Shown here: piece after piece, positions 35,633 through 44,835 of the stretch | How positions within the stretch are numbered: position 1 is the first letter of the stretch | Layout of the letters: the number at the start of each line of letters is the position of its first letter | From: Bacillota bacterium | GTDB lineage: Bacteria > Bacillota > Clostridia > Lachnospirales > Lachnospiraceae | NCBI GenBank assembly: GCA_023392535.1 | Contig: JAEVYY010000024.1 | Coordinates: 162,014-226,013, forward strand | Length of the DNA stretch: 64,000 nt | Direction of reading: 5' to 3' | The notes under the pieces: model-generated | Database searches by the model: none | What the model was told of the DNA's origin: nothing | What the model saw: only the letters and a program-made list of their open reading frames with translations | Program-made: the position numbers and the translations under genes

Positions 35633-35651
35633 GTATTTTTTCTTGACACTA
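35624..35651 (-). terminator. Terminator of the yitT-like gene overlapping the ffh -35 box
   Basis: Perfect 10-bp arms, TAGTGTCAAG (35624-35633) and CTTGACACTA (35642-35651), lie 4 bp after the upstream gene's stop codon. The tail is AACTTTTATT, so it is a modest terminator. It could also be a regulator site. Confidence 0.6.
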
Positions 35652-35655
35652 CAAT

Positions 35656-36522
35656 TCATATTTTTTCTGAGAAGATATTCTTATATCCTTCTCCATAAAT
35701 TTCTGTTGCCTTAGTAATAATCATAAATGCATCCGGGTCTTCTTCTTTTACGATTTCTTCCAAATGCGGTGCAATCTGTTTTTTGATTACGCTCATTATG
35801 ACCTGCTTATTTGTATTACTATAAGCTCCTCGTCCTTCGATAAAAGTTGCTCCGATATCAAGTTCCTGCATAATTCTGGCCGCAATAATATCGGGATTTT
35901 CACTGATAATATAGATTAATTTGGCCTCATCGGTACCATAAAGAACAATATCCATTACTATTGATGATATGATTAGCGCAATACCTGCATATAAAGCGGT
36001 ATTCAAATCTTCAAATGCAATTGCAGAAGCCGCAACTACCATTGCATCAATGAATAGGAATAAGATTCCTGTTTTTATATGCTTAAAACGGATTCTAAGG
36101 CACTTTACAATAATATCCGATCCCCCTGTAGTAGCCCCTTCCTTAAATATAATACCGATTCCAATGGATAAAAGTACTGCGCCTGCAATAGCCGCCAAAA
36201 GTGGATCTGTCGTAGCAGCTCCAAATCCAGAAAAGAAATTGGTGCTGATAGACACCATAAAAACAGCATAAGCCGTCGATACGATAAATTTTACTCCAAA
36301 TTTGTAGACAGCGAGTATCATCACAGGTATATTTAGAATTAAAAACAAAGTACCAACAGATATTGGAAAATAATGGTTTATAATAATCGCTATTCCCGTG
36401 AAACCACCTGGTGCCAGATTGTTGGGATCCAAAAACATACCGACACCCAAACCATATACCATCGAAGCGAATGCAATTGCTATCAGTTTTACAATTCTTC
36501 TCTTTACTACCTTTCCTTCCAT
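35656..36522 (-). CDS. YitT family membrane protein (second copy)
   Basis: The 288-residue protein has an N-terminal block of about five membrane helices (PNNLAPGGFTGIAIIIN and the GGSDIIVKC repeat) and a C-terminal DUF2179 domain. It is related to, but clearly different from, the YitT at 10827-11693. The substrate is unknown. It lies 20 bp after ilvA, so the two are likely co-transcribed. Confidence 0.88.
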   Translation of the reverse strand: MEGKVVKRRIVKLIAIAFASMVYGLGVGMFLDPNNLAPGGFTGIAIIINHYFPISVGTLFLILNIPVMILAVYKFGVKFIVSTAYAVFMVSISTNFFSGFGAATTDPLLAAIAGAVLLSIGIGIIFKEGATTGGSDIIVKCLRIRFKHIKTGILFLFIDAMVVAASAIAFEDLNTALYAGIALIISSIVMDIVLYGTDEAKLIYIISENPDIIAARIMQELDIGATFIEGRGAYSNTNKQVIMSVIKKQIAPHLEEIVKEEDPDAFMIITKATEIYGEGYKNIFSEKI

Positions 36523-36542
36523 TTTGTTCCGCCACTCCTATA

Positions 36543-37754
36543 CTAAATATTTGTTCTTACTATTCTTGGCTGATATCCGTTTTTGTGCAGCGCATCTATA
36601 ATTTGTTCTTTATGACTCGTTCCAAAAGCTTCCAGTGTGATTCGAAGTTCTACCGCTGCATTTCTATTAATGGAAATAAACTGATTATGCTCTAATTTAA
36701 TGACATTACCATTTTCTTTCGCTATGATATCCGAAACCCTGCTCAATTCACCTGGTTTATCTGGCAACAGAACAGATACTGTGAAGATTCTGTCTCTCTT
36801 TATCAATCCCTGTTGTACCACAGATGACATGGTGATGACATCCATATTTCCTCCACTCAAAATTGATACAATTTTTTTATTTTTGACCTTTAATTGTTTT
36901 AATGCAGCCACCGTAAGCAATCCAGAATTTTCCACTACCATCTTGTGATTCTCGACCATATCCAGAAACGCAACTACTAGATCCTCGTCTTCCACGGTAA
37001 GAATTTCATCTATATTATTCTGAATATAGGAAAAAATTTTACTTCCCGGTGTCTTTACGGCAGTACCATCCGCAATCGTATTCACACTAGGAAGTGTAAC
37101 CACTTTTCCTTCTTTTAAAGATACCTGTAAACAATTTGCTCCAGCCGGCTCTACTCCAATCACTTTTACTTTAGGATTCAGCATTTTTGCAAGAGTAGAA
37201 ACACCTGTTGCCAGGCCACCACCGCCCATGGGAACCAGAATATAATCGACCGTAGGTAATTCTTTGAAAATTTCCATCGCAATAGTTCCCTGTCCTGTCG
37301 CCACATCTAAGTCGTCAAATGGATGTATGAACGTATAACCATGTTTTTCCACTAACTCATATGCTTTCGCACAAGCTTCATCATATACATCACCAAACAA
37401 AACCACTTCAGCCCCATAGCTTTTGGTCCTATTCACCTTGATCAACGGAGTAGTGGTCGGCATCACAATAATTGCTCTTGCGCCATAGCATTTAGCCGCA
37501 TAAGCGACTCCTTGCGCATGATTACCAGCCGAGGCTGTAATCAGCCCCTTCGCACGCTCTTCATTCGATAATGTGCTAATTTTATAATAAGCCCCTCTAA
37601 GCTTATAGGCCCCAGTAAACTGCATATTTTCTGGTTTTAAATATACCTTGTTGACAGTTTGTGAACTTAGATAATTACTATAGACCAATTTTGTTTCTAA
37701 TGTTACTTTTTTAACAATTTCAGAAGCTTCCTCAAATTTTTCTAATGTTAACAT
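36543..37754 (-). CDS. ilvA: Threonine ammonia-lyase with C-terminal ACT domain
   Basis: The 403-residue fold-type II PLP enzyme turns threonine into 2-oxobutanoate, the first step to isoleucine. The PLP lysine lies in GAYKLRGAYYK, the phosphate loop in PMGGGGLATG, and the ASAGNHAQGV motif is present. A single ACT-like domain (VLLPDKPGELSRVSDIIAKE onward) follows, as in the clostridial short form (TdcB-like with ACT). GGGAG precedes the ATG at 9-base spacing. A T-box-like leader with an isoleucine codon specifier lies upstream and supports an anabolic role. Confidence 0.93.
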   Translation of the reverse strand: MLTLEKFEEASEIVKKVTLETKLVYSNYLSSQTVNKVYLKPENMQFTGAYKLRGAYYKISTLSNEERAKGLITASAGNHAQGVAYAAKCYGARAIIVMPTTTPLIKVNRTKSYGAEVVLFGDVYDEACAKAYELVEKHGYTFIHPFDDLDVATGQGTIAMEIFKELPTVDYILVPMGGGGLATGVSTLAKMLNPKVKVIGVEPAGANCLQVSLKEGKVVTLPSVNTIADGTAVKTPGSKIFSYIQNNIDEILTVEDEDLVVAFLDMVENHKMVVENSGLLTVAALKQLKVKNKKIVSILSGGNMDVITMSSVVQQGLIKRDRIFTVSVLLPDKPGELSRVSDIIAKENGNVIKLEHNQFISINRNAAVELRITLEAFGTSHKEQIIDALHKNGYQPRIVRTNI

Positions 37755-37860
37755 ACCTATTTTCTCCCATCCTTTTTTGACCTCCTGTATCTATGAACAT
37801 TTCTATAGTCACAGCGGCTTGTAAAGCAACTTCTTCCTATCTGAGATATGTGCATCTTAA

Positions 37861-38112
37861 ATAAAAAAGCTATCGTCCGCAAAAGGACGATAGCTATGAT
37901 ACAATCACATATTCTCCATTTACGACATACTAACATATGCGTCCCTATTAACGGTAGGAAACCGTCAGCGTCTACTAGCAAATTATTTGCTTTCGGGCTG
38001 CTACTTAGGAGTGATTTTCAGTATCCTTTCTTACACGTGTCGGTTTCCACCATACCCGACTCTCTGAACCGTTTCAAAAAACTTACTTTCTCCGTCACTG
38101 TATTTCTAATGA
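37861..38112 (-). promoter_or_regulatory. T-box-like leader upstream of ilvA (isoleucine specifier)
   Basis: The leader, read on the minus strand, starts with a GGAG arm, the AGAGAG bulge and the GGTGGAAACCG distal loop. A specifier region ACTGAAAATCACTCC follows, with ATC (Ile, 38013-38015). A pseudoknot-like ACGG/CCGT stem comes next, then a strong terminator hairpin at 37868-37895 (AGCTATCGTCC with GGACGATAGCT, then six T). It fills most of the 381-bp gene-free stretch 37755-38135. A canonical AGGGTGG(N)ACCGCG antiterminator is not obvious. Confidence 0.75.
37863..37895 (-). terminator. Attenuator terminator in the ilvA leader
   Basis: An 11-bp perfect stem, AGCTATCGTCC (37868-37878) with GGACGATAGCT (37885-37895), is followed on the minus strand by a run of six T. 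It lies about 110 bp upstream of the ilvA start. Confidence 0.9.
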
Positions 38113-38117
38113 TATTT

Positions 38118-38146
38118 ATCATAACAAACCGATTTCTAAAAGTCAA
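38118..38146 (-). promoter_or_regulatory. Sigma-A promoter of the ilvA leader
   Basis: TTGACT (38141-38146) and TATGAT (38118-38123) are 17 bp apart. The -35 box lies inside the last codons of ftsY, which accounts for ilvA being independently controlled. Confidence 0.75.
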
Positions 38147-39092
38147 TAGATTCACTCTCTTTGCTTTCTAAATTAAACAGAGCATTCACAAATTGATCAG
38201 AATCAAATTTTTGTAGATCTTCTATTGTCTCACCCACACCAATATACTTTACTGGTACCTGTAATTCGGATTGTATTGCAACAGCAATTCCTCCTTTGGC
38301 AGTTCCATCCATCTTCGTCAGAATAATGCCTGTCAAATCCGCAACTTCACCAAACTCCCTTGCCTGTTGCAGAGCATTCTGCCCCGTTGTTCCGTCAAGA
38401 ACGACTAAATTTTCTCTATGGACTAAAGGAAATTCTTTTTCTATAATACGGTTCATCTTACGCAACTCTTCCATTAAATTTTTTTTATTATGAAGGCGAC
38501 CTGCAGTATCGCATAACAGGACATCAACATTTCTTGCTTTTGCTGCATTCACGGCATCAAATATGACAGATGCCGGATCGGAACCTTCTGCTCCGCCAAT
38601 AATCTCAACACCAGCGCGATTGGCCCACTCTGTTAATTGTTCTCCGGCTGCCGCCCGAAACGTATCTGCAGCAGCAAGTAAGACTTTTTTACCTTGTCCC
38701 TTCAAGATACCAGCTAGCTTACCAACAGAAGTTGTCTTACCCACACCATTTACTCCTATTACTAAAATAACGGACTGTTCATTCTCAAAATTATAGGCTG
38801 TTTCTTTCACTTGCATTTGTTCCTTGATACTATTTACCAGGAGCTCTTTACATTCGCTTGGCTGCTTAATATGTTCTTCTTTCACTTTCCTGCGTAATCG
38901 TTCTAAAATATCTGTGGTCGCATTAATACCAATATCTCCCATAATTAGAATTTCTTCTAATTCTTCATAGAAATCTTCATCAATATTAGAAAATCCATTG
39001 AAAACAGAATCCATTCCGTTTACAATATTGTTTCTTGTCTTACTTAACCCCTGTATCAGTCTTCCAAAAAAACCCAATTTTTCCTCGCTCAT
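38136..39092 (-). CDS. ftsY: Signal recognition particle receptor FtsY
   Basis: The 318-residue SRP receptor has an N domain and a GTPase domain (GVNGVGKTTSVGKLA, CDTAGRL, TKMDGTAKGG). The acidic N-terminal A region found in E. coli is almost absent, as in many Gram-positives. It docks SRP-ribosome complexes to the membrane translocon. It begins 18 bp after smc. The ilvA leader promoter overlaps its 3' end. Confidence 0.97.
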   Translation of the reverse strand: MSEEKLGFFGRLIQGLSKTRNNIVNGMDSVFNGFSNIDEDFYEELEEILIMGDIGINATTDILERLRRKVKEEHIKQPSECKELLVNSIKEQMQVKETAYNFENEQSVILVIGVNGVGKTTSVGKLAGILKGQGKKVLLAAADTFRAAAGEQLTEWANRAGVEIIGGAEGSDPASVIFDAVNAAKARNVDVLLCDTAGRLHNKKNLMEELRKMNRIIEKEFPLVHRENLVVLDGTTGQNALQQAREFGEVADLTGIILTKMDGTAKGGIAVAIQSELQVPVKYIGVGETIEDLQKFDSDQFVNALFNLESKESESIDF

Positions 39093-39110
39093 AAAATCTC
39101 CATTTCTGTA

Positions 39111-42100
39111 TCAATTATCAATATCTTTATCGATTAGATTTACGCTGACAAGCGCAGATACTCCTTTTTCCTGCATGGTGATTCCATATAGTCTGTCTGC
39201 CGCTTCCATTGTACCACGTCGATGTGTAATTACAATAAATTGTGTATGTTTCGTTAATTTATGTAAATATTTTGCATACCGTGTGACATTCGATTCATCT
39301 AACGCAGCCTCAATCTCATCTAACAGACAGAACGGTGACGGTTTCAGATTCTGGATCGCAAAAAGTAATGCAATGGCTGTTAATGCCTTCTCTCCACCTG
39401 ATAATTGCATCATATTCTGCAACTTTTTTCCTGGTGGCTGCGCTATAATCCGAATACCAGCTTCCAGAATATCTTCCTCCTCCATTAGTTCTAACGTCCC
39501 CTTTCCCCCTCCGAACAATTCCTTAAATACTTTATCAAATTCATGGCTTATCTGCTGAAATTTCTCTTTGAATTGTTTACGCATGGCAGCGTCCAGTTCT
39601 TCTATAATATGTAGCAGAGTTTGTTCCGCCTGAATCAAATCATCATGCTGCGTTTTTAAGAATTCATAGCGCTCTACTAAATTTTTATAATCTTCGATTG
39701 CATTCACATTCACATCGCCCAATTTTTTAATCTGTTCTTTTAATGATCCAATTTCTTTTCTGATAGCGGCAGAGTCATTCATCATTTCATTACGCAGGGA
39801 AGCCGCATCACTTAAAGTAATCTCATATTCATCCCACATGTAGTTGATTTGGGTTTCTATGGAATCTTCCATTTTCTCTTTTTGTGCATGTAAACGGAAT
39901 ACTTCTTTATCCAGTGCCGCGATGCGTTCTGACATCTCATCCCTGGTTTTAAAAAAAGTTTTTTGTTGAATCGAAAGTTTTTCTTTTCTTTCCATATTTT
40001 CTTTTAGTTCTTTTTCCGATGCCCCTAAAGTTGTATTGGATTCTAAAATTGTCTGCTCAATCTTAAGTATGCTATTCTCTTTTTGCTCCACACTATTTTT
40101 ATTTTGATCAATGCTTTCCTGAATTTGAACAAGTTCATTTTGGGAACGAAGTAATTCTCCCTCAATACGATTTATATTCTGTATATGGAATTCCTGTCTT
40201 TGTAATTTTTTCTCCACAGCAAGATCAAATTCAGATACTTTTACTGTTTGTTCTGCTTCCAGCACCCTTTGTTCATCCAATTCCTTCTGATGTAGCAGAA
40301 TGGTCTCTTCTAATGAATGCTCTAATTCTTCTGAATTTTTTAATTCTTGAAGAATTCGCTCCTTGTTAAGGGTAATATCAAGAATCTGATTTGCAATCTC
40401 GACCTCTTCTTTTTTAAGCGTATCATACCCTTGTGTTGTTTCTTCTCTGCGCTCTTCTGCTTTCATGACATTTAATCTGGCCGTATTCTGTTTAATAAAT
40501 TGCTCCTGCAATTTTGACTTTATATCACTACTGTCAATACGTAACTGATTCCTGTTCTTTTTTGTAACTTCGATTTCTTCCCGTAAATCATCAATGATCT
40601 GTACATGCTTTTTTACTTTACCTTCCAGCTCTTCTAGCTCTCTTCGTCTGCCAAGTAAATTACTGCTATTTTTAAAGGCCCCCCCACTGATGGCTCCTCC
40701 TGGTACTAGTAATTCACCCTCAATTGTAACCATTCTTATCCCATAATCATATTTTTTTGCAATTTTAATTGCATTGTCAATGTGATCAACAATTACAATA
40801 CGTCCCAACATAGATTTCGCAACATTTTGGTATTTCTTATGTAAAGTAACCAAAGAATCAGCTAAGCCTATGACACCTTCCTCTTTCAGCACATCCGGCG
40901 TTTTAAATTCCTGTGGTCTTGTAATACTACTAAGCGGTAAGAAGGTTGCCCGACCAAATTTATTCTGTTTCAGAAAACCTATCATTTCCTTTGCTGTATT
41001 TTCATCTTCTGTTACAATATTTTGAATATTACCTCCAAGCGCTGTCTCTATTGCAGTCTCATATTTTTTTTCTACTTTAATAATATCAGCCACAACACCA
41101 ATCAACCCCTGATTGGATACCTTTTGCTCCATTACCTTTCGAATACTATTTCCATATCCTTCATATCGTTCTGTCAAATTGCTGATCGTATCCAATTTTG
41201 ACTTATCCTGATGATAAATCTCTTGCTGGTCACGTAAATTCTGATCCATCTCTCCTAGCATTTTATGCATTGATTCAAGTTGTTCATCTATGACAAGTTG
41301 TTTTTCTTTCTGTTCTTTGATGGAATCAGTTGCCTTTTCAAATTCATTTCTAAATTGTTTGAGCAATGTTTCCTGCTCTGCTTCATCAGACTTAGCACGC
41401 AATAACTTGGAATTGAGCTCCGCTTTACGGATATTGATCTGCTCCATCATCGTGTCATACCGACCCATCTTAGATCGAATAGTAGCTCTCTCATTCAATA
41501 TATCTATAATTTGATTTTTGTCTTTCTCCACATTATTATTTAACTCCTCAATTTTACTTTGTACAGCTAATAACAATGTTCTCGCACAATCTCTTACCTT
41601 TTCAACCTCAGCTAATTCTTGATCGATTAAAATTTTTTCATCTAAAATTTTATTTTTATTTTCATTCTTATCTGTAATTTCACTTTGTACTGCTAAGAGT
41701 CTTACTTTAAAATGTTCTTCATTTCCTTTCGCTGAATTAATCTGTTCTTTTAATACATTCATCTCACCTTCCAGTTTACCACGTAATACACTAGTACCCG
41801 TCAAAGTGGTACGCATACTCTCTATCGCCTTATCTAATTCTTCAATCTCAGAATCCATCTGTTCGTATTCTTCTTTAATACTTTCATAATTCTTAGTGCT
41901 TTCCCGAAGGTCTTCACTGACAATATTATATTTATCTTCCACCAAAAGCAATTGCTCGCGAATACGATTATTCTCTAATAAGAACATATTGACATCTAAG
42001 TTTTTTAATTCTTCCTTTTTCTTCAGATATATTTTTGCTGTTTCGGATTGCTTCTCTAACGGAATAATTTGCTTTTCAAGCTCTGATAAAATATCACTCA

Positions 42101-42671
42101 CACGTAGAAGATTCTGTTTTTCATCTTCCAGTTTTTTCTGAGCTGTTGCTTTTCTTTTTTTAAATTTAACGATACCTGCTGCTTCATCAAACAGCTCTCT
42201 ACGCTCTTCCGGTTTGCCACTTAATATCTTATCAATCTGTCCCTGCCCGATAATAGAATAACCTTCTTTTCCAATACCTGTATCATAAAAAAGTTCGTTC
42301 ACATCTTTTAGTCTGCAGGATGTTCCATTAATCAAATATTCACTTTCTCCCGAACGATATATCCTTCTTGTAACAGTCACTTCTTTATAGTCTATTGCAA
42401 GCTGATGGTCACTATTATCTAATGTAATTGCCACATAAGCATATCCCAAGGGTTTTCTATTTTCAGTACCCGAAAAAATAACATCCTGCATGGATGCTCC
42501 ACGCAACTGTTTGATTCTTTGTTCCCCTAGTACCCAACGGACAGCATCAGCCACATTACTCTTACCGCTGCCATTCGGACCTACAATACCGGTAATGCCA
42601 TTGTGGAATTGAAAATTTATTTTATTTGCAAATGATTTAAACCCATGCACTTCAATATTTTTTAAATACAT
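39111..42671 (-). CDS. smc: Chromosome segregation protein SMC
   Basis: The 1186-residue SMC ATPase has an N-terminal Walker A (GPNGSGKSNV), long coiled coils, a hinge around residues 515-660 (VVADIIKVEKKYETAIETAL) and a C-terminal head with the LSGGEKALTA signature and the CLLDEIEAALDE Walker B. It forms condensin with ScpA/ScpB, which are not in this window, and folds the chromosome. The operon order rnc-smc-ftsY is conserved, with only 7 bp between rnc and smc. Confidence 0.98.
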   Translation of the reverse strand: MYLKNIEVHGFKSFANKINFQFHNGITGIVGPNGSGKSNVADAVRWVLGEQRIKQLRGASMQDVIFSGTENRKPLGYAYVAITLDNSDHQLAIDYKEVTVTRRIYRSGESEYLINGTSCRLKDVNELFYDTGIGKEGYSIIGQGQIDKILSGKPEERRELFDEAAGIVKFKKRKATAQKKLEDEKQNLLRVSDILSELEKQIIPLEKQSETAKIYLKKKEELKNLDVNMFLLENNRIREQLLLVEDKYNIVSEDLRESTKNYESIKEEYEQMDSEIEELDKAIESMRTTLTGTSVLRGKLEGEMNVLKEQINSAKGNEEHFKVRLLAVQSEITDKNENKNKILDEKILIDQELAEVEKVRDCARTLLLAVQSKIEELNNNVEKDKNQIIDILNERATIRSKMGRYDTMMEQINIRKAELNSKLLRAKSDEAEQETLLKQFRNEFEKATDSIKEQKEKQLVIDEQLESMHKMLGEMDQNLRDQQEIYHQDKSKLDTISNLTERYEGYGNSIRKVMEQKVSNQGLIGVVADIIKVEKKYETAIETALGGNIQNIVTEDENTAKEMIGFLKQNKFGRATFLPLSSITRPQEFKTPDVLKEEGVIGLADSLVTLHKKYQNVAKSMLGRIVIVDHIDNAIKIAKKYDYGIRMVTIEGELLVPGGAISGGAFKNSSNLLGRRRELEELEGKVKKHVQIIDDLREEIEVTKKNRNQLRIDSSDIKSKLQEQFIKQNTARLNVMKAEERREETTQGYDTLKKEEVEIANQILDITLNKERILQELKNSEELEHSLEETILLHQKELDEQRVLEAEQTVKVSEFDLAVEKKLQRQEFHIQNINRIEGELLRSQNELVQIQESIDQNKNSVEQKENSILKIEQTILESNTTLGASEKELKENMERKEKLSIQQKTFFKTRDEMSERIAALDKEVFRLHAQKEKMEDSIETQINYMWDEYEITLSDAASLRNEMMNDSAAIRKEIGSLKEQIKKLGDVNVNAIEDYKNLVERYEFLKTQHDDLIQAEQTLLHIIEELDAAMRKQFKEKFQQISHEFDKVFKELFGGGKGTLELMEEEDILEAGIRIIAQPPGKKLQNMMQLSGGEKALTAIALLFAIQNLKPSPFCLLDEIEAALDESNVTRYAKYLHKLTKHTQFIVITHRRGTMEAADRLYGITMQEKGVSALVSVNLIDKDIDN

Positions 42672-42678
42672 ACCCCAC

Positions 42679-43380
42679 CTACTTATTATCTTCTTTTTTC
42701 ATAGCTAATATTGCTTGGTAAGCAGCCTGTTGCTCAGCCGCTTTCTTGGTTCGTCCACTACCTCCACCAATTATCATCTCATTAATTTTGGCTTCTACAA
42801 TAAATAATTTATCATGGTCTGGCCCTTCTTCTTTTATTAGTTCATAATGAAGGAGCCCTTCGTTATTTCTTTGCACAATTTCCTGCAATATAGTCTTGCT
42901 ATCATAAAAGAGTTGCTTATTTTCAAGATCCGATAATATAAATTTATAGATAAACTCTTTTGCATTAGCAAAACCACCATCCAAATAAATGGCTCCGATT
43001 AAAGCCTCACATACATCAGATGTAATGGAATCTCTGTTTCTCCCTCCTGTTGCTTCTTCCCCTTTCCCTAAAAACACGTATTTATTCAATTTAAGCTCTC
43101 TGGCACAAAAAGCTAGTGCAGGTTCACACACACAGGAAGACCTTAATTTTGTCAATTTCCCCTCCGACATTTCTGGATGGGATCGATATAAGAATTCACT
43201 TGAAACCAATTCCAAAACCGCATCCCCAAGAAACTCAAGACGCTCATAATCCTTCATCTTAAATATTTTTTTTTCATTCGCATAAGAACTATGTGTCATG
43301 GCCTGTTTCAACAAAGTGGTATCATGAAACCGATAACCAATCTTCTGCTCTAATTTTTCTAATGGATATTCCTCGTTCAT
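42679..43380 (-). CDS. rnc: Ribonuclease III
   Basis: The 233-residue enzyme cuts double-stranded RNA in rRNA processing and mRNA decay. The nuclease domain has the signature YERLEFLGDAVLELV with the catalytic acidic residues, and EALIGAIYLDGGF. The C-terminal dsRBD ends with GGGSGRTKKAAEQQAA. The open frame begins at 43497, but GGAAAGG fits the ATG at 43380, which gives normal length. It is separated from acpP by a terminator. Confidence 0.97.
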   Translation of the reverse strand: MNEEYPLEKLEQKIGYRFHDTTLLKQAMTHSSYANEKKIFKMKDYERLEFLGDAVLELVSSEFLYRSHPEMSEGKLTKLRSSCVCEPALAFCARELKLNKYVFLGKGEEATGGRNRDSITSDVCEALIGAIYLDGGFANAKEFIYKFILSDLENKQLFYDSKTILQEIVQRNNEGLLHYELIKEEGPDHDKLFIVEAKINEMIIGGGSGRTKKAAEQQAAYQAILAMKKEDNK

Positions 43381-43430
43381 ATAAACCTTTCCTTCCTCAA
43401 AAACTTTGTAATGTCTTTCTTCAGAAATCG

Positions 43431-43452
43431 AAAAAGCCCCAAAGGGCCTCTC
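43431..43452 (-). terminator. Terminator after acpP
   Basis: On the minus strand AGGCCC pairs with GGGCT around a short loop, and five T residues follow. It lies directly after the acpP stop. Confidence 0.75.
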
Positions 43453-43456
43453 GTTT

Positions 43457-43690
43457 TTAATCATTAAATGAATCCTTAAGTAAATTAAGCGCTTCACCTA
43501 CCGTAGAAATCTTCTCCGCTTCCTCTGCTTCTATGGTAATATCAAATTCCTGCTCTATCCCCATCACGATCTGGTAAATATCCAGAGAATCAGCGCCAAG
43601 ATCTTCCAAAAATGTCGTTTCCAAAGTAATCTCTTTTGTGTCTACACAAAGCACGGCTGCAATTACCTCTTTCAATTTTTCAAATTCCAT
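43457..43690 (-). CDS. acpP: Acyl carrier protein
   Basis: The 77-residue ACP has the phosphopantetheine site Ser in DLGADSLDIYQIV (about residue 36). It carries acyl chains during fatty acid synthesis. It is 18 bp downstream of plsX, whose product forms acyl phosphate from acyl-ACP, and it is transcribed with it. Confidence 0.97.
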   Translation of the reverse strand: MEFEKLKEVIAAVLCVDTKEITLETTFLEDLGADSLDIYQIVMGIEQEFDITIEAEEAEKISTVGEALNLLKDSFND

Positions 43691-43708
43691 TTTATCATTC
43701 GTCCCTTC

Positions 43709-44719
43709 TTATTCCTCTAAGGTAATTTTTTCTTTGATTTTAGCATCAATCATTTGCTCTTTAAATATTACACATTGCAGGATAGAATTCTTAATTTCTA
43801 TAGCTTTAGAACTTCCATGAGTCTTTACAACTAATCCATTTAAGCCAAGCATAGGGGCTCCACCGTATTGTTCCAAATCAAAAGCTTTCAGTGTTTTCTT
43901 TAAAGCAGGTTTTACAAGTAATGCACCAATTTTACTTCTAATATTCGTCATCATTCCATGTTTTACCATACTTATCAGTGTATTTCCAACACCTTCATAC
44001 AATTTTAAAATAACATTGCCCACAAATGCTTCACACACAATAACATCGGCAGTCCCAGCTGGAATATCCCTGGCCTCAATACTTCCTATAAAATTTATAG
44101 ACGAACAATTGCTGAGTAATGGAAACGTTTCCTTGACGAGCGCATTTCCCTTTTCCTCTTCAGCGCCTATATTTACGATTGCAACTCTGGGATTTTGGAT
44201 ACCGATTACGTTTTCCATATAAACAGAACCCATTTTTGCAAATTGTAATAAATGGGATGGTCTTGCATCCACGTTCGCACCGCAATCTACCAACAATGCC
44301 GCTCCCTTACTCGTAGGAATCAAGGGCGCCAACGGAGGTCTCTCCACTCCTTTAATTCTCCCTATTAATACCTGTCCACCTACTAACAAGGCCCCTGTAC
44401 TGCCAGCTGATACAATTGCATCACAAGTTCCATCCTTCACCTGATAAAGAGCTCTTACCATAGAAGAATCTTTCTTCTTACGAATTGCCGTGACTGGTGG
44501 CTCCGATGTCTCAATTACCTCGGTTGCATTCACAACTTCTATCTGTAATAAATCATATGTATAGTTCGTTAATTCTTTTCTGATAATTTCTTCCGGACCT
44601 ACCAGAAATACCTTAACATTTTTATTCTCATTAACAGCATCCACTGCCCCTTTTACGATCTGTACAGGTGCATAATCTCCGCCCATCGCATCCACTGCAA
44701 CATTTACTATTTCTGACAT
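43709..44719 (-). CDS. plsX: Phosphate acyltransferase PlsX
   Basis: The 336-residue enzyme makes acyl phosphate from acyl-ACP, the donor used by PlsY (14520). AVDAMGGDYAP at the start and the ASAGSTGALLVGG block are family motifs. The frame opens at 44737, but AGGAGGATTAAAA precedes the ATG at 44719. It has its own promoter. rpmF, often next to plsX, is still close but is now separated by a membrane protein gene on the other strand. Confidence 0.97.
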   Translation of the reverse strand: MSEIVNVAVDAMGGDYAPVQIVKGAVDAVNENKNVKVFLVGPEEIIRKELTNYTYDLLQIEVVNATEVIETSEPPVTAIRKKKDSSMVRALYQVKDGTCDAIVSAGSTGALLVGGQVLIGRIKGVERPPLAPLIPTSKGAALLVDCGANVDARPSHLLQFAKMGSVYMENVIGIQNPRVAIVNIGAEEEKGNALVKETFPLLSNCSSINFIGSIEARDIPAGTADVIVCEAFVGNVILKLYEGVGNTLISMVKHGMMTNIRSKIGALLVKPALKKTLKAFDLEQYGGAPMLGLNGLVVKTHGSSKAIEIKNSILQCVIFKEQMIDAKIKEKITLEE

Positions 44720-44746
44720 TTTTAATCCTCCTAGCATTCCTCTCTA

Positions 44747-44775
44747 AATATACTAGAATCAATAGTAAAAATCAA
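44747..44775 (-). promoter_or_regulatory. Sigma-A promoter of plsX-acpP
   Basis: TTGATT (44770-44775) and TATATT (44747-44752) are 17 bp apart on the minus strand. Confidence 0.65.
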
Positions 44776-44835
44776 GGAAAATAATAGCGCATAAATACTT
44801 TGAACCTAGTGCATACTAACACGAGAGGTGACCGT

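Noticed and set aside
36143..36535. A 130-codon frame on the minus strand overlapping the second yitT gene
   Set aside because: It is the YitT gene read in another frame; the 35656-36522 frame has the expected membrane helices and the DUF2179 domain.
37757..37981. A 74-codon frame inside the ilvA leader
   Set aside because: It runs through the pseudoknot and terminator of the leader and has no ribosome binding site; the RNA structure explains the region better.
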